NCBI RefSeq assembly: GCF_000317105.1 | Contig: NC_019693.1 | Span: 6,201,227 to 6,265,226 of the forward strand | Length of the DNA: 64,000 nucleotides | Origin: Oscillatoria acuminata PCC 6304 | GTDB taxonomy: Bacteria > Cyanobacteriota > Cyanobacteriia > Cyanobacteriales > Laspinemataceae | Reading direction: 5' to 3' | Shown: positions 54,886-64,000 of the stretch, piece by piece | Numbering within the stretch: position 1 is the first letter of the stretch | Layout of the letters: each line of letters starts with the position of its first letter | Notes under the pieces: model-generated | Databases searched by the model: none | Seen by the model: the letters and a program-made list of their open reading frames with translations, nothing else | Told to the model about the DNA's origin: nothing | Position numbers and translations under genes: made by a program

Positions 54886-55668
54886 ATGAATCCTGAAACG
54901 CTCCAATCCCTATTAGAAGCCGTGGCAGCCGGTAAAGTGAGTCCATCAACTGCTGTAGAAGAGTTAAAATATCTCGGATTCGAGCCAGTGGGGGATTTTG
55001 CCCGAATAGATCGCCATCGGGCGTTACGAACTGGCTTTCCAGAAACCATCTGGGGTCCAGGGAAAACGCCGGAACAAATCGCCGATATTATACTTTCCAT
55101 GCGGGAACATAATCCAGTAGTGATGGCAACCCGGATTACCCCGGAGGTGTTTGCAGAGATTGAGGAGCGGGTACATGGGTTGTATTATTATCCCACGGCT
55201 CGGATCTGTTCGACAGCGATCGCCCCCGCAATCCCCAACTATCCGGGCAAAATCGGCATCCTCTGTGCGGGGACAGCGGACCTCCCGGTTGCCGAAGAAG
55301 CGGCGATCGTTGCGGAACTCTCGGGGTTTGAAGTCAAACGGTATTGGGATGTTGGCGTTGCCGGAATTCATCGCTTACTCGCCAGTTGGCGGGCGATCGC
55401 CGAGGCAGATGTCCTGATCGTCGTCGCCGGGATGGAAGGTGCATTACCCAGCGTCGTCGCCGGTTTAGCCAATGCACCCACCATCGCCGTTCCTACCAGT
55501 ATCGGTTATGGAGCCAGTTTCAATGGATTAGCGCCCTTGTTAACCATGCTCAATTCTTGTGCCGCTGGTGTCGGAGTCGTCAATATTGATAATGGCTATG
55601 GTGCTGCCATTTTAGCGGGACAAATCCTGCGAACCGCGCAACGAATACCAGAAAAAGACTCTCCTTGA
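54886..55668 (+). CDS. larB: LarB, nickel-pincer cofactor biosynthesis carboxylase
   Basis: Carboxylates nicotinic acid adenine dinucleotide in nickel-pincer nucleotide synthesis, with relation to AIR carboxylase PurE. 260 residues with an N-terminal helical part (NPETLQSLLEAVAAGKVSPS) and a PurE-like domain: GILCAGTADLPVAEEAA, DVGVAGIHRLL, VVAGMEGALPSVVAGL and VPTSIGYGASFNGLAPLLTM. larC, larE and larA are not in the window; larB alone is frequent in cyanobacteria. It is followed by convergent genes. Confidence 0.93.
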   Translation: MNPETLQSLLEAVAAGKVSPSTAVEELKYLGFEPVGDFARIDRHRALRTGFPETIWGPGKTPEQIADIILSMREHNPVVMATRITPEVFAEIEERVHGLYYYPTARICSTAIAPAIPNYPGKIGILCAGTADLPVAEEAAIVAELSGFEVKRYWDVGVAGIHRLLASWRAIAEADVLIVVAGMEGALPSVVAGLANAPTIAVPTSIGYGASFNGLAPLLTMLNSCAAGVGVVNIDNGYGAAILAGQILRTAQRIPEKDSP

Positions 55669-55717
55669 ACTGGGCACCAGAAACCGGGTTTTTGCCTACA
55701 AACTCGGTTTCTCAACT

Positions 55718-56194
55718 TTACGGTACTGGGGTGATTTGATACACCTTAAATCCTGAACCTCTCGGCAAGGGATTTCCCTCCATATCTGTGGGATAGGATT
55801 CCATTGGACTTTCCGGAACATAAGGCTGAGCCGCTATATATTCCCCTGAAACTTCCACCGAACTGCCCACAAATTCCTCAAATTGTGCCATTGACACGGC
55901 ATCAGAAGGACGGAGGATGACCCCTTCCTCTGCCGAGCGCTCGCGAACTCGGGCATCTCCCACATCTAACACATAATAATCCCCACCGCCAGCATTCCAA
56001 GATTCCGTATTTTTTGTCCAAGGCTTTTTAATCACCACCCCAGGTAGGATGAAAATCTCTGACCTTTTTTCCATACTCATGCCATTGGTTACTGCTTGCG
56101 TTTCCTCCAGTCCAGTCCCAACACAACTGGCGAGAGGAAGCAGTAAAACCAGGGAAAATCCGATGAGCGATCGCATCTTGAACCTCTGAATCAT
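55718..56194 (-). CDS. Small lipoprotein, unknown function
   Basis: 158 residues. A signal peptide (SLIGFSLVLLLPLASC) ends in lipobox LASC near residue 24, so the mature protein is a periplasmic-side lipoprotein. The rest has one compact OB-like or beta-rich region (GGDYYVLDVGDARVRERSAE; QFEEFVGSSVEVSGEYIAAQ) and a Pro/Ser/Tyr tail. No named family is recognised. It is convergent with larB, 50 bp apart. Confidence 0.75.
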   Translation of the reverse strand: MIQRFKMRSLIGFSLVLLLPLASCVGTGLEETQAVTNGMSMEKRSEIFILPGVVIKKPWTKNTESWNAGGGDYYVLDVGDARVRERSAEEGVILRPSDAVSMAQFEEFVGSSVEVSGEYIAAQPYVPESPMESYPTDMEGNPLPRGSGFKVYQITPVP

Positions 56195-56285
56195 ATCAAA
56201 TCCGGCTCTAACAAATCGTTTTTATAGAGTAGCCTGCGGAGGCAGGCTTTGTCCGTATAGCCCCACCCTTGAGGGTGCGGGTTTT

Positions 56286-56951
56286 CTAAAGATTAGCAAT
56301 CTGTTGAGCGAACCATTGAGCTGCTGTGCCATTAGTTTCATGAGTTAAGCGTTCTAGGGTTTGGGATAATAAGGCGATCGGTAATCCCTCAAGGGCTACG
56401 GAAAAGTTCACTTGTTCATACTTGCCATTCTCCTGTAAGCAAAAGGCAATCACCCGTTTTCCTTGAATATCGATCGCCCAATATTCGGGAATTTTTAAAG
56501 CCGCATAAAGCTGTTTTTTTTCATCCAGATCCGTTGCCAACGTGGTATCCGAAACTTCCCCGACTAAATCAGGAACCCGCCAGATATCCAAATTAATCCG
56601 ACGTCGTTCTCCCGCTTGCCATTGGGGAGACCCGGCCCCAATATAAACCAGGCGATCGGGTGCGGCCCCTTGCTGTTGTGGTTTTTCCAAAACACAACCC
56701 CCTAAATCATCCCAAATTTGCCCACGCTGAGAAAACCAGAGAAAAAATAGCATGGCAAACAGGTTATTGACTCGGGCATGATCAATGCCTTCATTCCCCA
56801 TATCAATCCACAGATATCCTTGATGATAAAAAGCTCGACCGGCCTCGAAATTTTCAGCGTCACAATAGGCTAAATAGTCTTCCCAAGTGGCCGGTTGCCA
56901 TTTGGGAAGGTTAGGGTTTAAACGAGATGAACTTAATGTGGCAGGATTCAT
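56286..56951 (-). CDS. Uma2-family (DUF820) putative endonuclease
   Basis: 221 residues of the restriction-endonuclease-like DUF820 fold abundant in cyanobacteria: TWEDYLAYCDAENFEAGRAF, then PDRLVYIGAGSPQW, DIWRVPDLVGEVSDTTLATD, KKQLYAALKIPEYWAIDIQG. The PD...(D/E)XK-like pattern is kept as PDLVGEVSD, EYWAID. Family members occur in many copies and their function is not established. A GTAGCCTGCGGAGGC repeat lies just upstream of its 3' end (56226-56280). Confidence 0.88.
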   Translation of the reverse strand: MNPATLSSSRLNPNLPKWQPATWEDYLAYCDAENFEAGRAFYHQGYLWIDMGNEGIDHARVNNLFAMLFFLWFSQRGQIWDDLGGCVLEKPQQQGAAPDRLVYIGAGSPQWQAGERRRINLDIWRVPDLVGEVSDTTLATDLDEKKQLYAALKIPEYWAIDIQGKRVIAFCLQENGKYEQVNFSVALEGLPIALLSQTLERLTHETNGTAAQWFAQQIANL

Positions 56952-57060
56952 ATATATTTAAGGGCTACTCCATACTTTTTCTTAATTTTACTGCCATAAA
57001 AATAGCCCGCAAGGGCGGGCGAGGGTTCGGGGAGTCCCACACCAGAACCGGGAGTTTATC

Positions 57061-58269
57061 TTAAGCCCACTGAGTCACGGGCATTGGGCGTTCCTGTAAA
57101 ATCTCCTCATACATGAGTTCTAACTGGGAAATATTGCGACTGAGAGTATAGCGATCGAGGACGCGCTGACGAGCTTTTCGGCCCAGCAAGCTGGTGAACT
57201 CCGGCTGTTCCTTCAACAGGGGGAGGAGGGTTTTAAGCTGAGTGGTCACCCCTTGGGCAGACAACACCACCCCAGCCCCCTCAGCAAGCACTTCTCCATC
57301 GGCACCCACATCGGTGGCAATACAGGCCAAACCACAAGCCATCGCCTCTAACAGAGAGAGGGAAAGACCTTCCACCAGGGAGGGTAAAATAAACACATCC
57401 GCCCCGCGCAAAATTTCAATGCGGCGCTGTTCATCCGCCACATATCCCAACCAGATCACATTGTGTTCTGCCCCTGCATACCCCTCCAATGAGGGAGCCA
57501 AGGGACCATCCCCCACGATCGCCAACTTGCAACTTGGACCGAGGTCCGCTTGCTTCCACGCCTTGAGAAGCGCTTCCACATTTTTTTCCATCGCGATCCG
57601 ACCCTGGTAAACAAACAGGCGATCGGCGTTCAGTTCATACTTAATCTGAGAATATCCAGGGGAATACTTCTGGACATCCACCCCATTGGGAATCACTGCT
57701 ACTTGCTGACTGGGGACCCCGAGTTTGCCCAGTAACTCCCGCTGAAGCTGGGAAAAAACGATGGTTTTATCGTAGTTCGGCAGAAAGGGCGCGTAGAGTT
57801 GATAAGTCAGATGTTGCAGATGCTGCCGTCCCGATCGCAAGGAGCGGTGGTGAGCAAATGGCGGGTGAAACGTTGCCACCAACGGCAAATTTAACTCTTC
57901 ACAAATCTCCGGCAGGACAAAATCCAGGGGGGACAGGGTAAGGGAAGCATGAACCAAATCAGGTCTCAGGTCCCGTAATGCCTGGGTCAACACCTTCCGC
58001 GATTTTGGCGTGGGAATCGTGTAAATGGTGGACTTATAAAGACAAGGTAACGAGACTTCACAGGCAGCAACCGGCCAGCCATTTCCGGTTTTGAGGGCCA
58101 GTTCTGACTCCAATTGAGGCAGGTTTTCCGCCTCTTCTACCGCTTCTTGTTGAGCGAAATGGAAAAAACTGACCTGATGTCCTCGATCTAAAAGCGCATT
58201 GGTAACTTCACGAGAATAAGTAACATTGCCACAGAAAGGGGTTTTCTTTCCAAGCCAAGCGATATGCAT
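57061..58269 (-). CDS. GT4-family glycosyltransferase
   Basis: 402 residues, GT-B fold. N-terminal HIAWLGKKTPFCGNVTYSRE; the acceptor half includes VHASLTLSPLDFVLPEI and VATFHPPFAHHRSLR; the donor half has AVIPNGVDVQKYSPG, VYQGRIAMEKNVEALLKAW, KLAIVGDGPL and the ExxxxxxxE motif in LPSLVEGLSLSLLEAMACGL. Retaining activity with a nucleotide sugar is expected at the cytosolic membrane face; the acceptor is unknown. It is followed on the same strand upstream by an MFS transporter 116 bp away. Confidence 0.93.
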   Translation of the reverse strand: MHIAWLGKKTPFCGNVTYSREVTNALLDRGHQVSFFHFAQQEAVEEAENLPQLESELALKTGNGWPVAACEVSLPCLYKSTIYTIPTPKSRKVLTQALRDLRPDLVHASLTLSPLDFVLPEICEELNLPLVATFHPPFAHHRSLRSGRQHLQHLTYQLYAPFLPNYDKTIVFSQLQRELLGKLGVPSQQVAVIPNGVDVQKYSPGYSQIKYELNADRLFVYQGRIAMEKNVEALLKAWKQADLGPSCKLAIVGDGPLAPSLEGYAGAEHNVIWLGYVADEQRRIEILRGADVFILPSLVEGLSLSLLEAMACGLACIATDVGADGEVLAEGAGVVLSAQGVTTQLKTLLPLLKEQPEFTSLLGRKARQRVLDRYTLSRNISQLELMYEEILQERPMPVTQWA

Positions 58270-58385
58270 TTGGGTCTGGGGATTAACGATTAGTGTTAAA
58301 GTTAGCAGCTAATGGTGAGAAAGCCGATCGCCCTAGGGGAATGAACCCGAGACTCTCCCTCACCTTTAGCCCGTCGCTAACCGCT

Positions 58386-60002
58386 TTACTCAGGGCGTGG
58401 GGTGGAGGGATGGGGTTCTGTTTCGGAAATATACCAGCTTACGACGCCTCCGGCTATGGCGATCGCCCCCAAACTTAACAGCACCACTGTTAACCCAAAC
58501 ATGGATTCCGCGACCCCCGCTAGGGCCAGAGGCAGGGTTAGGGCAATATTAATCGCATTATTCTGCAAGCCAAACACCTTACCCCGCATTTCTTCTGGGG
58601 TTTCTGCCTGAATGGTGGTTTGCATGGGCACTCCCACGAAGGAGGCAAATACCCCCAATACGGTAATCAACCCTAATGCCGCCCAAAGTTGGGCACCGAA
58701 CAGGGAGAGACTCCCCAAAGACAGGGCCATGCCAATGGAACCAAACAAACTCAAGCGCCGATGGGAAATATGCTGTCCAAAATGGCCGAGGAGGGCGGCA
58801 CCGGCCCCCATTCCCGCCCCTGCGGCGGCGAGTAAGAACCCAAACTGGTCCGTGCGAAGGTTGGGAATCACCTCCGCTAGGCGGACCGCTAACACCGCTA
58901 GGGCCGCAAAGATGGAAAATAAGATAACAAGCTGAATGAGCGCACTTTTGATGCGCTGATGATTGCTCAGATACTGCCAGCCATCGCGGATATCTTCAAA
59001 AACATGGGGATATTCGGTATCCGGGGGATTGGATTTTTCTCCGGTTTTCATCATCAATAACAGCAACCCAGCGATGCAGTAACTGCCGCCAACCACCAGT
59101 TCTTTGCCGATGCCAACCCCATCACCGATATGACCAAAGGTGCGATCGGCGATCGCCAACAGGGGTTCTCCTACCGCAAATCCCACGATTACCGAGGCCA
59201 TCATGGTGGTGGTGTAGAGGGAATTTGCCGGAAGCAACAACCGTCGTTCTAAAATTAGGGGAATGACCGCTTGTTCGGCGGGGGCAAAAAATTGGGTGAG
59301 GGTGGAGACAAAAAATGTCACCATCAGCATTAAAGCGAATCCCAAGGGTAACGTTCCCAAATGGAATCCTTCGGATAAAAACAACAGCAACGGCAGGGAT
59401 AAAACGAAGATTCCCCGCACTAAATTCGTGGATACCAATATGCCTTTTTTGGACCAGCGGTCTGTTAAAGCACCGGCGAGGGAGCCTAACAGCACTGCTG
59501 GAATTGTAAAGGCGACCATAATCGCGGAGACCCAACCGCTAATGCTTTGGCCCTCGGCTTGAAAACGGCTGGCAACTAAGCCAATCATTAGGACTAAATA
59601 GACTTTATCCGCCAACTGAGAGAAGACCTGACCACTCCACAGGACTAAAAAGTTGCGGTTTTTTAAGACCGGCATAAAGCCCCGTTCTGGTTCCGGTGGT
59701 GCGGGGGGTTGAACATTTTCTTCCATTGGGCCAGAACCATTTTTAGACAGAGTATGTTCAGATTCTGGCGGTGGCGAGGTCACAGCGGGACGAGGTTGGG
59801 CTGGGGAGGTTGGCGATCGCCCATTGCTATGACCCGGTTGGCGGTTGTTGCGGTCAATTTCCTCTAGTTTTTCCGCCTGTACCGGACGGCGATATTGGGT
59901 TTGATGATGACCTCCTCCTCGTTGGTTTTGATGTTTTTGAGAAGAATTTGAGGGGTTCCAGTGGGGAACCTGCGTTTCTAAATTTGAATCAGATAATGGC
60001 AT
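58386..60002 (-). CDS. MFS transporter with long N-terminal extension
   Basis: 538 residues. The first ~125 are polar and Pro/Gln/Asn/His-rich with a HHQTQYRRP segment and no family match; then twelve hydrophobic helices from VLKNRNFLVLWSGQVF, with the MFS loop signature GALTDRWSKKGIL between helices 2 and 3, and a second-half TPEEMRGKVFGLQN before helix 10. It is of the EntS/MFS_3 type, usually exporters. Neighbours (GT4 and recO) do not define a substrate. Confidence 0.92.
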   Translation of the reverse strand: MPLSDSNLETQVPHWNPSNSSQKHQNQRGGGHHQTQYRRPVQAEKLEEIDRNNRQPGHSNGRSPTSPAQPRPAVTSPPPESEHTLSKNGSGPMEENVQPPAPPEPERGFMPVLKNRNFLVLWSGQVFSQLADKVYLVLMIGLVASRFQAEGQSISGWVSAIMVAFTIPAVLLGSLAGALTDRWSKKGILVSTNLVRGIFVLSLPLLLFLSEGFHLGTLPLGFALMLMVTFFVSTLTQFFAPAEQAVIPLILERRLLLPANSLYTTTMMASVIVGFAVGEPLLAIADRTFGHIGDGVGIGKELVVGGSYCIAGLLLLMMKTGEKSNPPDTEYPHVFEDIRDGWQYLSNHQRIKSALIQLVILFSIFAALAVLAVRLAEVIPNLRTDQFGFLLAAAGAGMGAGAALLGHFGQHISHRRLSLFGSIGMALSLGSLSLFGAQLWAALGLITVLGVFASFVGVPMQTTIQAETPEEMRGKVFGLQNNAINIALTLPLALAGVAESMFGLTVVLLSLGAIAIAGGVVSWYISETEPHPSTPRPE

Positions 60003-60080
60003 TATGGGTAAGGTTGAAATCGGCTATTTTGAATTAATCTCAGGGAGAAATGTTTATGATTGTAGGTATTAACCGGAGAG

Positions 60081-61004
60081 TTAAAAACTCGCCCTTGATG
60101 AATGGATATAAGTATCCATTAAGGTAGCAGAGCGGATCGATTGACCGTAATGATACTGGGCATAATGCCTTAACAAATGTTCAATCGAGACCCACACTTG
60201 ATCAACCGATGGCCGCTCACCCATCATGCCTTGAATCTGTAAATTTAGGTGGGTTTCTTGAGGGAGTTCGGCACCAGTCAGTTGTTGGAGAATCGCTAAC
60301 TCGACGGCATTTAATTGGCGATCGACTTTTCGGGGGAGAGTCGCCGCCTGAACCGAGGGAGATGAGCGATTGCTGGGGCCGGATTTCGGCACAGCACCGG
60401 AATTTGCAGGACGATTTTCGTTGGCTAAACTCACGATTCCCCCGGCACTGGTACTAAAGCCAACTCGCCAGTTTAAAGACTGAAAATCTGGAGTCAGAGG
60501 GCATTGAGTCAGGCAACAGGCATGAACTTGGGGAGCAATTCCCCCTAAAGCCAGTAAGTGATAAATGCCCTGGGTAAGTAAGGGAAGAACTTGAGTGGTA
60601 CTGGGCCGATCGCCGACGATGCTCACCCCCTCAATTCGACTTAAATGTTCACTGAGTAAACTAAATAATTCTTCTTGGGGTTGGTCACTGAGGGCTTGGC
60701 AGAGTGCTAATTCCGCCAAATATTGTCCAGCGGTCAATTTGCCCAAATCTTTGCTCAATCCGGGATAGGATTCCAGGGTTTCAGCTTGGGTGATGCGATC
60801 GAGCGATCGCCCCTGAGTAATCACCAACTCGTTCACCACAAACAATCCCGCCCGTCCCCCTAACTTAGACTTGGGTAGGCGAACTCCCGGTGCCACTGCC
60901 CGAATCAAACCACATTCCCGGGTCAAAATTGTTAGAATCCGGTCGGATTCACCCAGGGGGATGCTTTTGAGATTGATACCTGTGGCTTTGTACGTTCGAC
61001 TCAT
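60081..61004 (-). CDS. recO: DNA repair protein RecO
   Basis: Recombination mediator that helps load RecA with RecFOR. 307 residues; the N-terminal OB fold begins RTYKATGINLKSIPLGESDR and ILTRECGLIRAVAPGVR. Zinc-site region HACCLTQCPLTPDFQS has a Cys cluster, then SAGGIVSLANENRPAN. An unusual Ser/Asn/Pro-rich insertion (about 205-235) precedes the C-terminal helices (VELAILQQLTGAELP; LLRHYAQYHYGQSIRS). It lies 48 bp after deoC on the same strand, so co-transcription is likely. Confidence 0.93.
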   Translation of the reverse strand: MSRTYKATGINLKSIPLGESDRILTILTRECGLIRAVAPGVRLPKSKLGGRAGLFVVNELVITQGRSLDRITQAETLESYPGLSKDLGKLTAGQYLAELALCQALSDQPQEELFSLLSEHLSRIEGVSIVGDRPSTTQVLPLLTQGIYHLLALGGIAPQVHACCLTQCPLTPDFQSLNWRVGFSTSAGGIVSLANENRPANSGAVPKSGPSNRSSPSVQAATLPRKVDRQLNAVELAILQQLTGAELPQETHLNLQIQGMMGERPSVDQVWVSIEHLLRHYAQYHYGQSIRSATLMDTYIHSSRASF

Positions 61005-61052
61005 GTTGTTTGCTTCTCGTTAGAGGGACCTCAGTTGAGCAGTTGCGATCGG

Positions 61053-61745
61053 TCATTGGTCCTCGTTTGACTCGGCATCCCCTGGGGAAGTTAAACCCAA
61101 AAAATGAGGACCCCAAGAAGTCCCTAAGCGGGTCGCACCGGCAATGATTAAATCAATGGCTTGGTCTACGGTACGGATTCCTCCCGATGCCTTGACTCCC
61201 ACCTGTCCTCGACCGATTTTCTTCAGCAGTTCCACGTCAGCAACGGTCGCGCCACCGGCAAATCCGGTACAGGTTTTTAAATAAGCAACCCCGGCATCCA
61301 TGCAAATCTCCGCCGCCACTCGCTTCTCTTGATCCGTGAGCAGGTTCGTTTCCAGAATCGCTTTCACGGGGCGATCGGTCTTGTCACAAATCGCCGCAAT
61401 CTCATCGTGGACATCGTTATTTTTCCCCGCTTTGAGCCAGCCAATATTGATCACCACATCCAGTTCCGTGGCTCCATTGTCTGCGGCTTCTTGGGCTTCA
61501 TACAACTTCGTCGCTGAGGTGCTGCCTCCAGTGGGAAAGCCAATCACAGTGCAAACTTTGGGACTCTTGCCGTGAAGGTAGTTAGTCGCTTGACGAACGT
61601 AAGCGGGATACACGCAAACCGAGGCAAATTTGAATCGGTCTGCTTCTTCACACCACTGCTCTACCTGTTTTGGGGTAGCAGCGGGATTCAGTAGGGAATG
61701 ATCGATAAGCGGAGCAATATCAATATCTCCCTGATTGGCAGCCAT
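61053..61745 (-). CDS. deoC: Deoxyribose-phosphate aldolase
   Basis: Cleaves 2-deoxyribose-5-phosphate to acetaldehyde and glyceraldehyde-3-phosphate through a Schiff base. 230 residues, TIM barrel: [66 protein letters not shown] with the reactive Lys, and [19 protein letters not shown]. The sequence fits family length. The C-terminal DAESNEDQ tail is short and acidic. It is upstream of recO. Confidence 0.95.
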   Translation of the reverse strand: MAANQGDIDIAPLIDHSLLNPAATPKQVEQWCEEADRFKFASVCVYPAYVRQATNYLHGKSPKVCTVIGFPTGGSTSATKLYEAQEAADNGATELDVVINIGWLKAGKNNDVHDEIAAICDKTDRPVKAILETNLLTDQEKRVAAEICMDAGVAYLKTCTGFAGGATVADVELLKKIGRGQVGVKASGGIRTVDQAIDLIIAGATRLGTSWGPHFLGLTSPGDAESNEDQ

Positions 61746-62294
61746 TACGGTTTCTCCCTGCTATGTCTGTAACTATTGTAAACTTTTACCCGTAATTTTC
61801 ATGAAACTTAAACATTCTGAGGCGAGAATCATGCTAAATCCGGGTCTCCTCAGTAAAAATCCCGAGGCGATTACAAAACGTCAACGCCCGCACCCTGAAG
61901 GGTGGGGCTACAGGGACTAGCCCTGTCAATGTGGTCAATTTAATGATGGCAAATCGTTTTTTCATGTAGGGGCGCAATGCGCAGGCCCTTTGTTTTGTAA
62001 GGGCTTGACAGTTGCGGGTGCAAAATGTAGGGGCGATTCTAGAATCGCCCCTACATGGGCGCAAGCATTGCGCCCCTACAAATCCACCTTGATAGCTAGG
62101 CTACACGGACGAAGCCTGCCTACGCAGGCTACTCGATAACAACTGCTGCAAGAAAGCCGGTTTCTGACCCCTACCCCAAGAAGAGAAACCGGCTTTCTGC
62201 CCTAAATTTGTGATCAATAGCAACAAACTCGTGGAGTAGCCCGCGCAGGCGGGCTTCGTCCGTATAGCCCCAGGCTTGACGCTGCGGGTTAAAT
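61746..62294. other. 549-bp intergenic region rich in short palindromes
   Basis: No gene. Contains GTAGGGGCGATTCTAGAATC followed by GCCCCTAC (about 62027-62055), a GGGCGCAAGCATTGCGCCC hairpin, a GAAAGCCGGTTTCT / GAAACCGGCTTTCT pair (about 62152-62200) and TAGCCCGCGCAGGCGGGCT (about 62236). The same families occur at 6785, 55680 and 56226. Confidence 0.65.
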
Positions 62295-64000
62295 TCACCG
62301 ATTGGTGCGAACATAATTTAAGATGCCCCGGGCGATCGCCTCGGCCATGCGAGTTCGTTGTGCCGCATCGGACAACATCGGAGCATCATCACGACCCGTC
62401 ACAAACCCGACTTCTACCAAAACCGCTGGCATACTGGTATGGCGCAACACATAGAACCGTGCCTGTTTGACGCCCCGATTCGGCATGGAGGAGAAATCCT
62501 GAAGCATACTATTTTGAATCGCCTGGGCTAAATTTCTGCCACTGGCATAATAGTAAGTCTCTAATCCATTGACTTCGGGACGGGCTCCATTGACCGCATT
62601 GGCGTGAATGCTGACAAATAAATTGGCATTCACCCGATTGGCTAACTGGACCCGAGGTGCTAGTTCGATGGTGCGATCGTCCTGCCTGGTCATAATGGCG
62701 GTAATTCCCTCTCGTTCCAGAATTTCGGCAACTTGATGGGAGATATCGATTACGACGTCTTTCTCTTGCAGTCCGCCAATGCCGACGGCACCGGGGTCGC
62801 TACCCCCATGTCCGGCATCGATGACGACGGCAATTCGTCCGGCAGGGGTGGGGGGAATTTCTGACTGAAGCTGATTTTCTGGGGATACGGATGGGGGAGA
62901 GTCGGGAATGACGACGGGAATCAACTGAGCATTGGGATCCGTGGTGACAATCTCGGTGGATTCTAACTGGACCGCGAGGCGATCGCCCGATTGTTGCTCA
63001 ACTCCAGAGACTCGCACTCCGGCAGCGGGTTGGACCAAAACCACGACGGTTTCCGGGTCTTCCTGAGTCGGACGGACCCATAACACCGAGGAACCCCGTT
63101 CCGGTTGTAAGCGGTTGACACCATTTCCCAGGTGGGAGGAGTACAAAGTCAACCGATAGGCGAGGGTTTTTTGGTCCCATTCGGTGTTGTAATTTAGGGT
63201 GCGATCGGCCTTGACAACGACTTGATTGCCAACCAGTTCGATGCCGTGAATGGTGGCTAACCCTGATGTCGCTTGAGCCGTGACTTCGGGGGGCTTTTCT
63301 CCTTCGGGCCAAACCAGGACCTCCCCGCGATCGCTGACCTGGGCCTGCCAATTTTTATCGGGTTCGGTTAAGGTCAAAATGGCCCGAGTCAAGGGGGGTG
63401 AGCTAGAGGCTTGCACTAATTGCAGTTGATTGACCCCGAGGCGATCAACATTCCTAATCCGTCGTTCTAGGTCGGGAGAGAGGGTCACCCCCGGCAGGTC
63501 AACGTTTACCCAGGTCCCATTACTGCCCTGGTTGAGTTCCACGGTTGGGGTGCCACCATTGGTATGAAAAATAAAGCCTTCATCTTTAATTTCCACCTCT
63601 TGCAAAAAGGTGTTTCCCCCGGTTGCAGCTAGGGGGGAGGGAGAATTGGACCTAGGACTGGATGAACCCTGGGCGACTGGGGATCCGACCGTGTGGGGGT
63701 CCGGTAATTGGACGCTCCATTGGTTGGGGGAACTGCCTTTGACTTCGACTTGTTGGGGGTCGAGGGTGTAACCGGCGGCTAATTCCACGACAATTCGGCT
63801 GGTTTGAGGGTTAAATTGTCCCACCCGAATTTCCCGAATCGCTCCCCCGACTGGCTGAGTCACATTTTGACGCCCTAGGGTCGTACCGGGTAGATCGATG
63901 ACTAATCGCGTTGGATTTGACAACAGTTGAGCGGTGGGTTGCACGCCGCCTCGGGTTGTAAAGGAGAGTTGGTTGCGATCGGCCTCAAACCGCCAAGTTT
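62295..64000 (-). CDS. amiC: N-acetylmuramoyl-L-alanine amidase with AMIN domains, 5' end cut by window
   Basis: Zinc amidase that separates peptide stems from peptidoglycan; in filamentous cyanobacteria AmiC enzymes shape septal junctions. The frame is open beyond the right edge; a GTG at 63944 is internal to an AMIN domain (WRFEADRNQLSFTTRGG then RLVIDLPGTTLG), so the true start and signal peptide lie outside. Two more AMIN-like stretches follow (LDRLGVNQLQLV, RTLNYNTEWDQKTLAYRLTL). The amidase_3 domain is at the C-terminus: VIDAGHGGSDPGAVG (His, Glu-side ligand region), FVSIHANAVNG and VEVGFVTGRDDAPML with the catalytic Glu. Confidence 0.94.
   Translation of the reverse strand, partial: TWRFEADRNQLSFTTRGGVQPTAQLLSNPTRLVIDLPGTTLGRQNVTQPVGGAIREIRVGQFNPQTSRIVVELAAGYTLDPQQVEVKGSSPNQWSVQLPDPHTVGSPVAQGSSSPRSNSPSPLAATGGNTFLQEVEIKDEGFIFHTNGGTPTVELNQGSNGTWVNVDLPGVTLSPDLERRIRNVDRLGVNQLQLVQASSSPPLTRAILTLTEPDKNWQAQVSDRGEVLVWPEGEKPPEVTAQATSGLATIHGIELVGNQVVVKADRTLNYNTEWDQKTLAYRLTLYSSHLGNGVNRLQPERGSSVLWVRPTQEDPETVVVLVQPAAGVRVSGVEQQSGDRLAVQLESTEIVTTDPNAQLIPVVIPDSPPSVSPENQLQSEIPPTPAGRIAVVIDAGHGGSDPGAVGIGGLQEKDVVIDISHQVAEILEREGITAIMTRQDDRTIELAPRVQLANRVNANLFVSIHANAVNGARPEVNGLETYYYASGRNLAQAIQNSMLQDFSSMPNRGVKQARFYVLRHTSMPAVLVEVGFVTGRDDAPMLSDAAQRTRMAEAIARGILNYVRTNR

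Overview
The window looks like chromosomal DNA of a filamentous, Oscillatoriales-type cyanobacterium. The palindrome GCGATCGC (HIP1) and its core recur throughout. The gene set is cyanobacterial: plsX-fabH-fabD, a GGPP synthase, Hanks kinases with pilin-like tails, a type I-D CRISPR locus and a tRNA group I intron. The genus cannot be fixed from sequence alone.

Layout. 1-6.5 kb holds housekeeping genes on the minus strand: crtE (cut by the left edge), folD, a solitary C5 cytosine methyltransferase and bifunctional putA. 7-22.2 kb is a minus-strand accessory block: an FHA-WD40 protein, four nearly identical Ser/Thr kinases with different C-terminal tails, a membrane FHA protein with a GTPase-like middle, and four coiled-coil proteins of about 300 residues. 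Broken FHA fragments lie between the kinases. 22.2-23.7 kb is gene-poor, with a transporter fragment and a 10-bp tandem repeat. 23.7-30.4 kb carries a D-Ala-D-Ala carboxypeptidase, the plsX-fabH-fabD-plsC lipid genes and a YdcF-like protein.

30.5-31.5 kb is a tRNA-Arg(CCT) gene split after anticodon base 36 by a 917-nt group I intron that encodes a LAGLIDADG protein. A small unknown gene and a ParA-type ATPase follow. 33.6-52.1 kb is a type I-D CRISPR-Cas region: array 1 (minus, 14 repeats), a damaged cas2, cas6, csc1, csc2, cas10d and cas3 (all minus), a WYL regulator (plus) and array 2 (plus, 25 repeats). The arrays point toward each other's leaders across the cas genes and share a leader of about 200 bp. 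cas1 and cas4 are absent. cas2 has lost its native start and has an insertion sequence in its last codons, and that element is interrupted by a second one with a perfect 9-bp target duplication. A third element (IS1182-like, CTAG duplication) sits 28 bp upstream of cas3. A lone degenerate CRISPR repeat lies upstream of the WYL gene. The locus seems able to keep interference genes and spacer memory but not to acquire spacers by itself.

52.3-64 kb returns to core genes: ispF, a peptide-type ABC binding lipoprotein, larB, a small lipoprotein, a Uma2-family protein, a GT4 glycosyltransferase, an MFS transporter, recO, deoC and an AMIN/amidase_3 cell-wall amidase cut by the right edge.

The most unusual parts are the kinase/FHA/coiled-coil cluster with its chimeric remnants, the eroded I-D locus with a lone repeat and overlapping spacers, and the intron-split tRNA-Arg. 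All calls come from reading motifs and alignments by eye; no database search was run.
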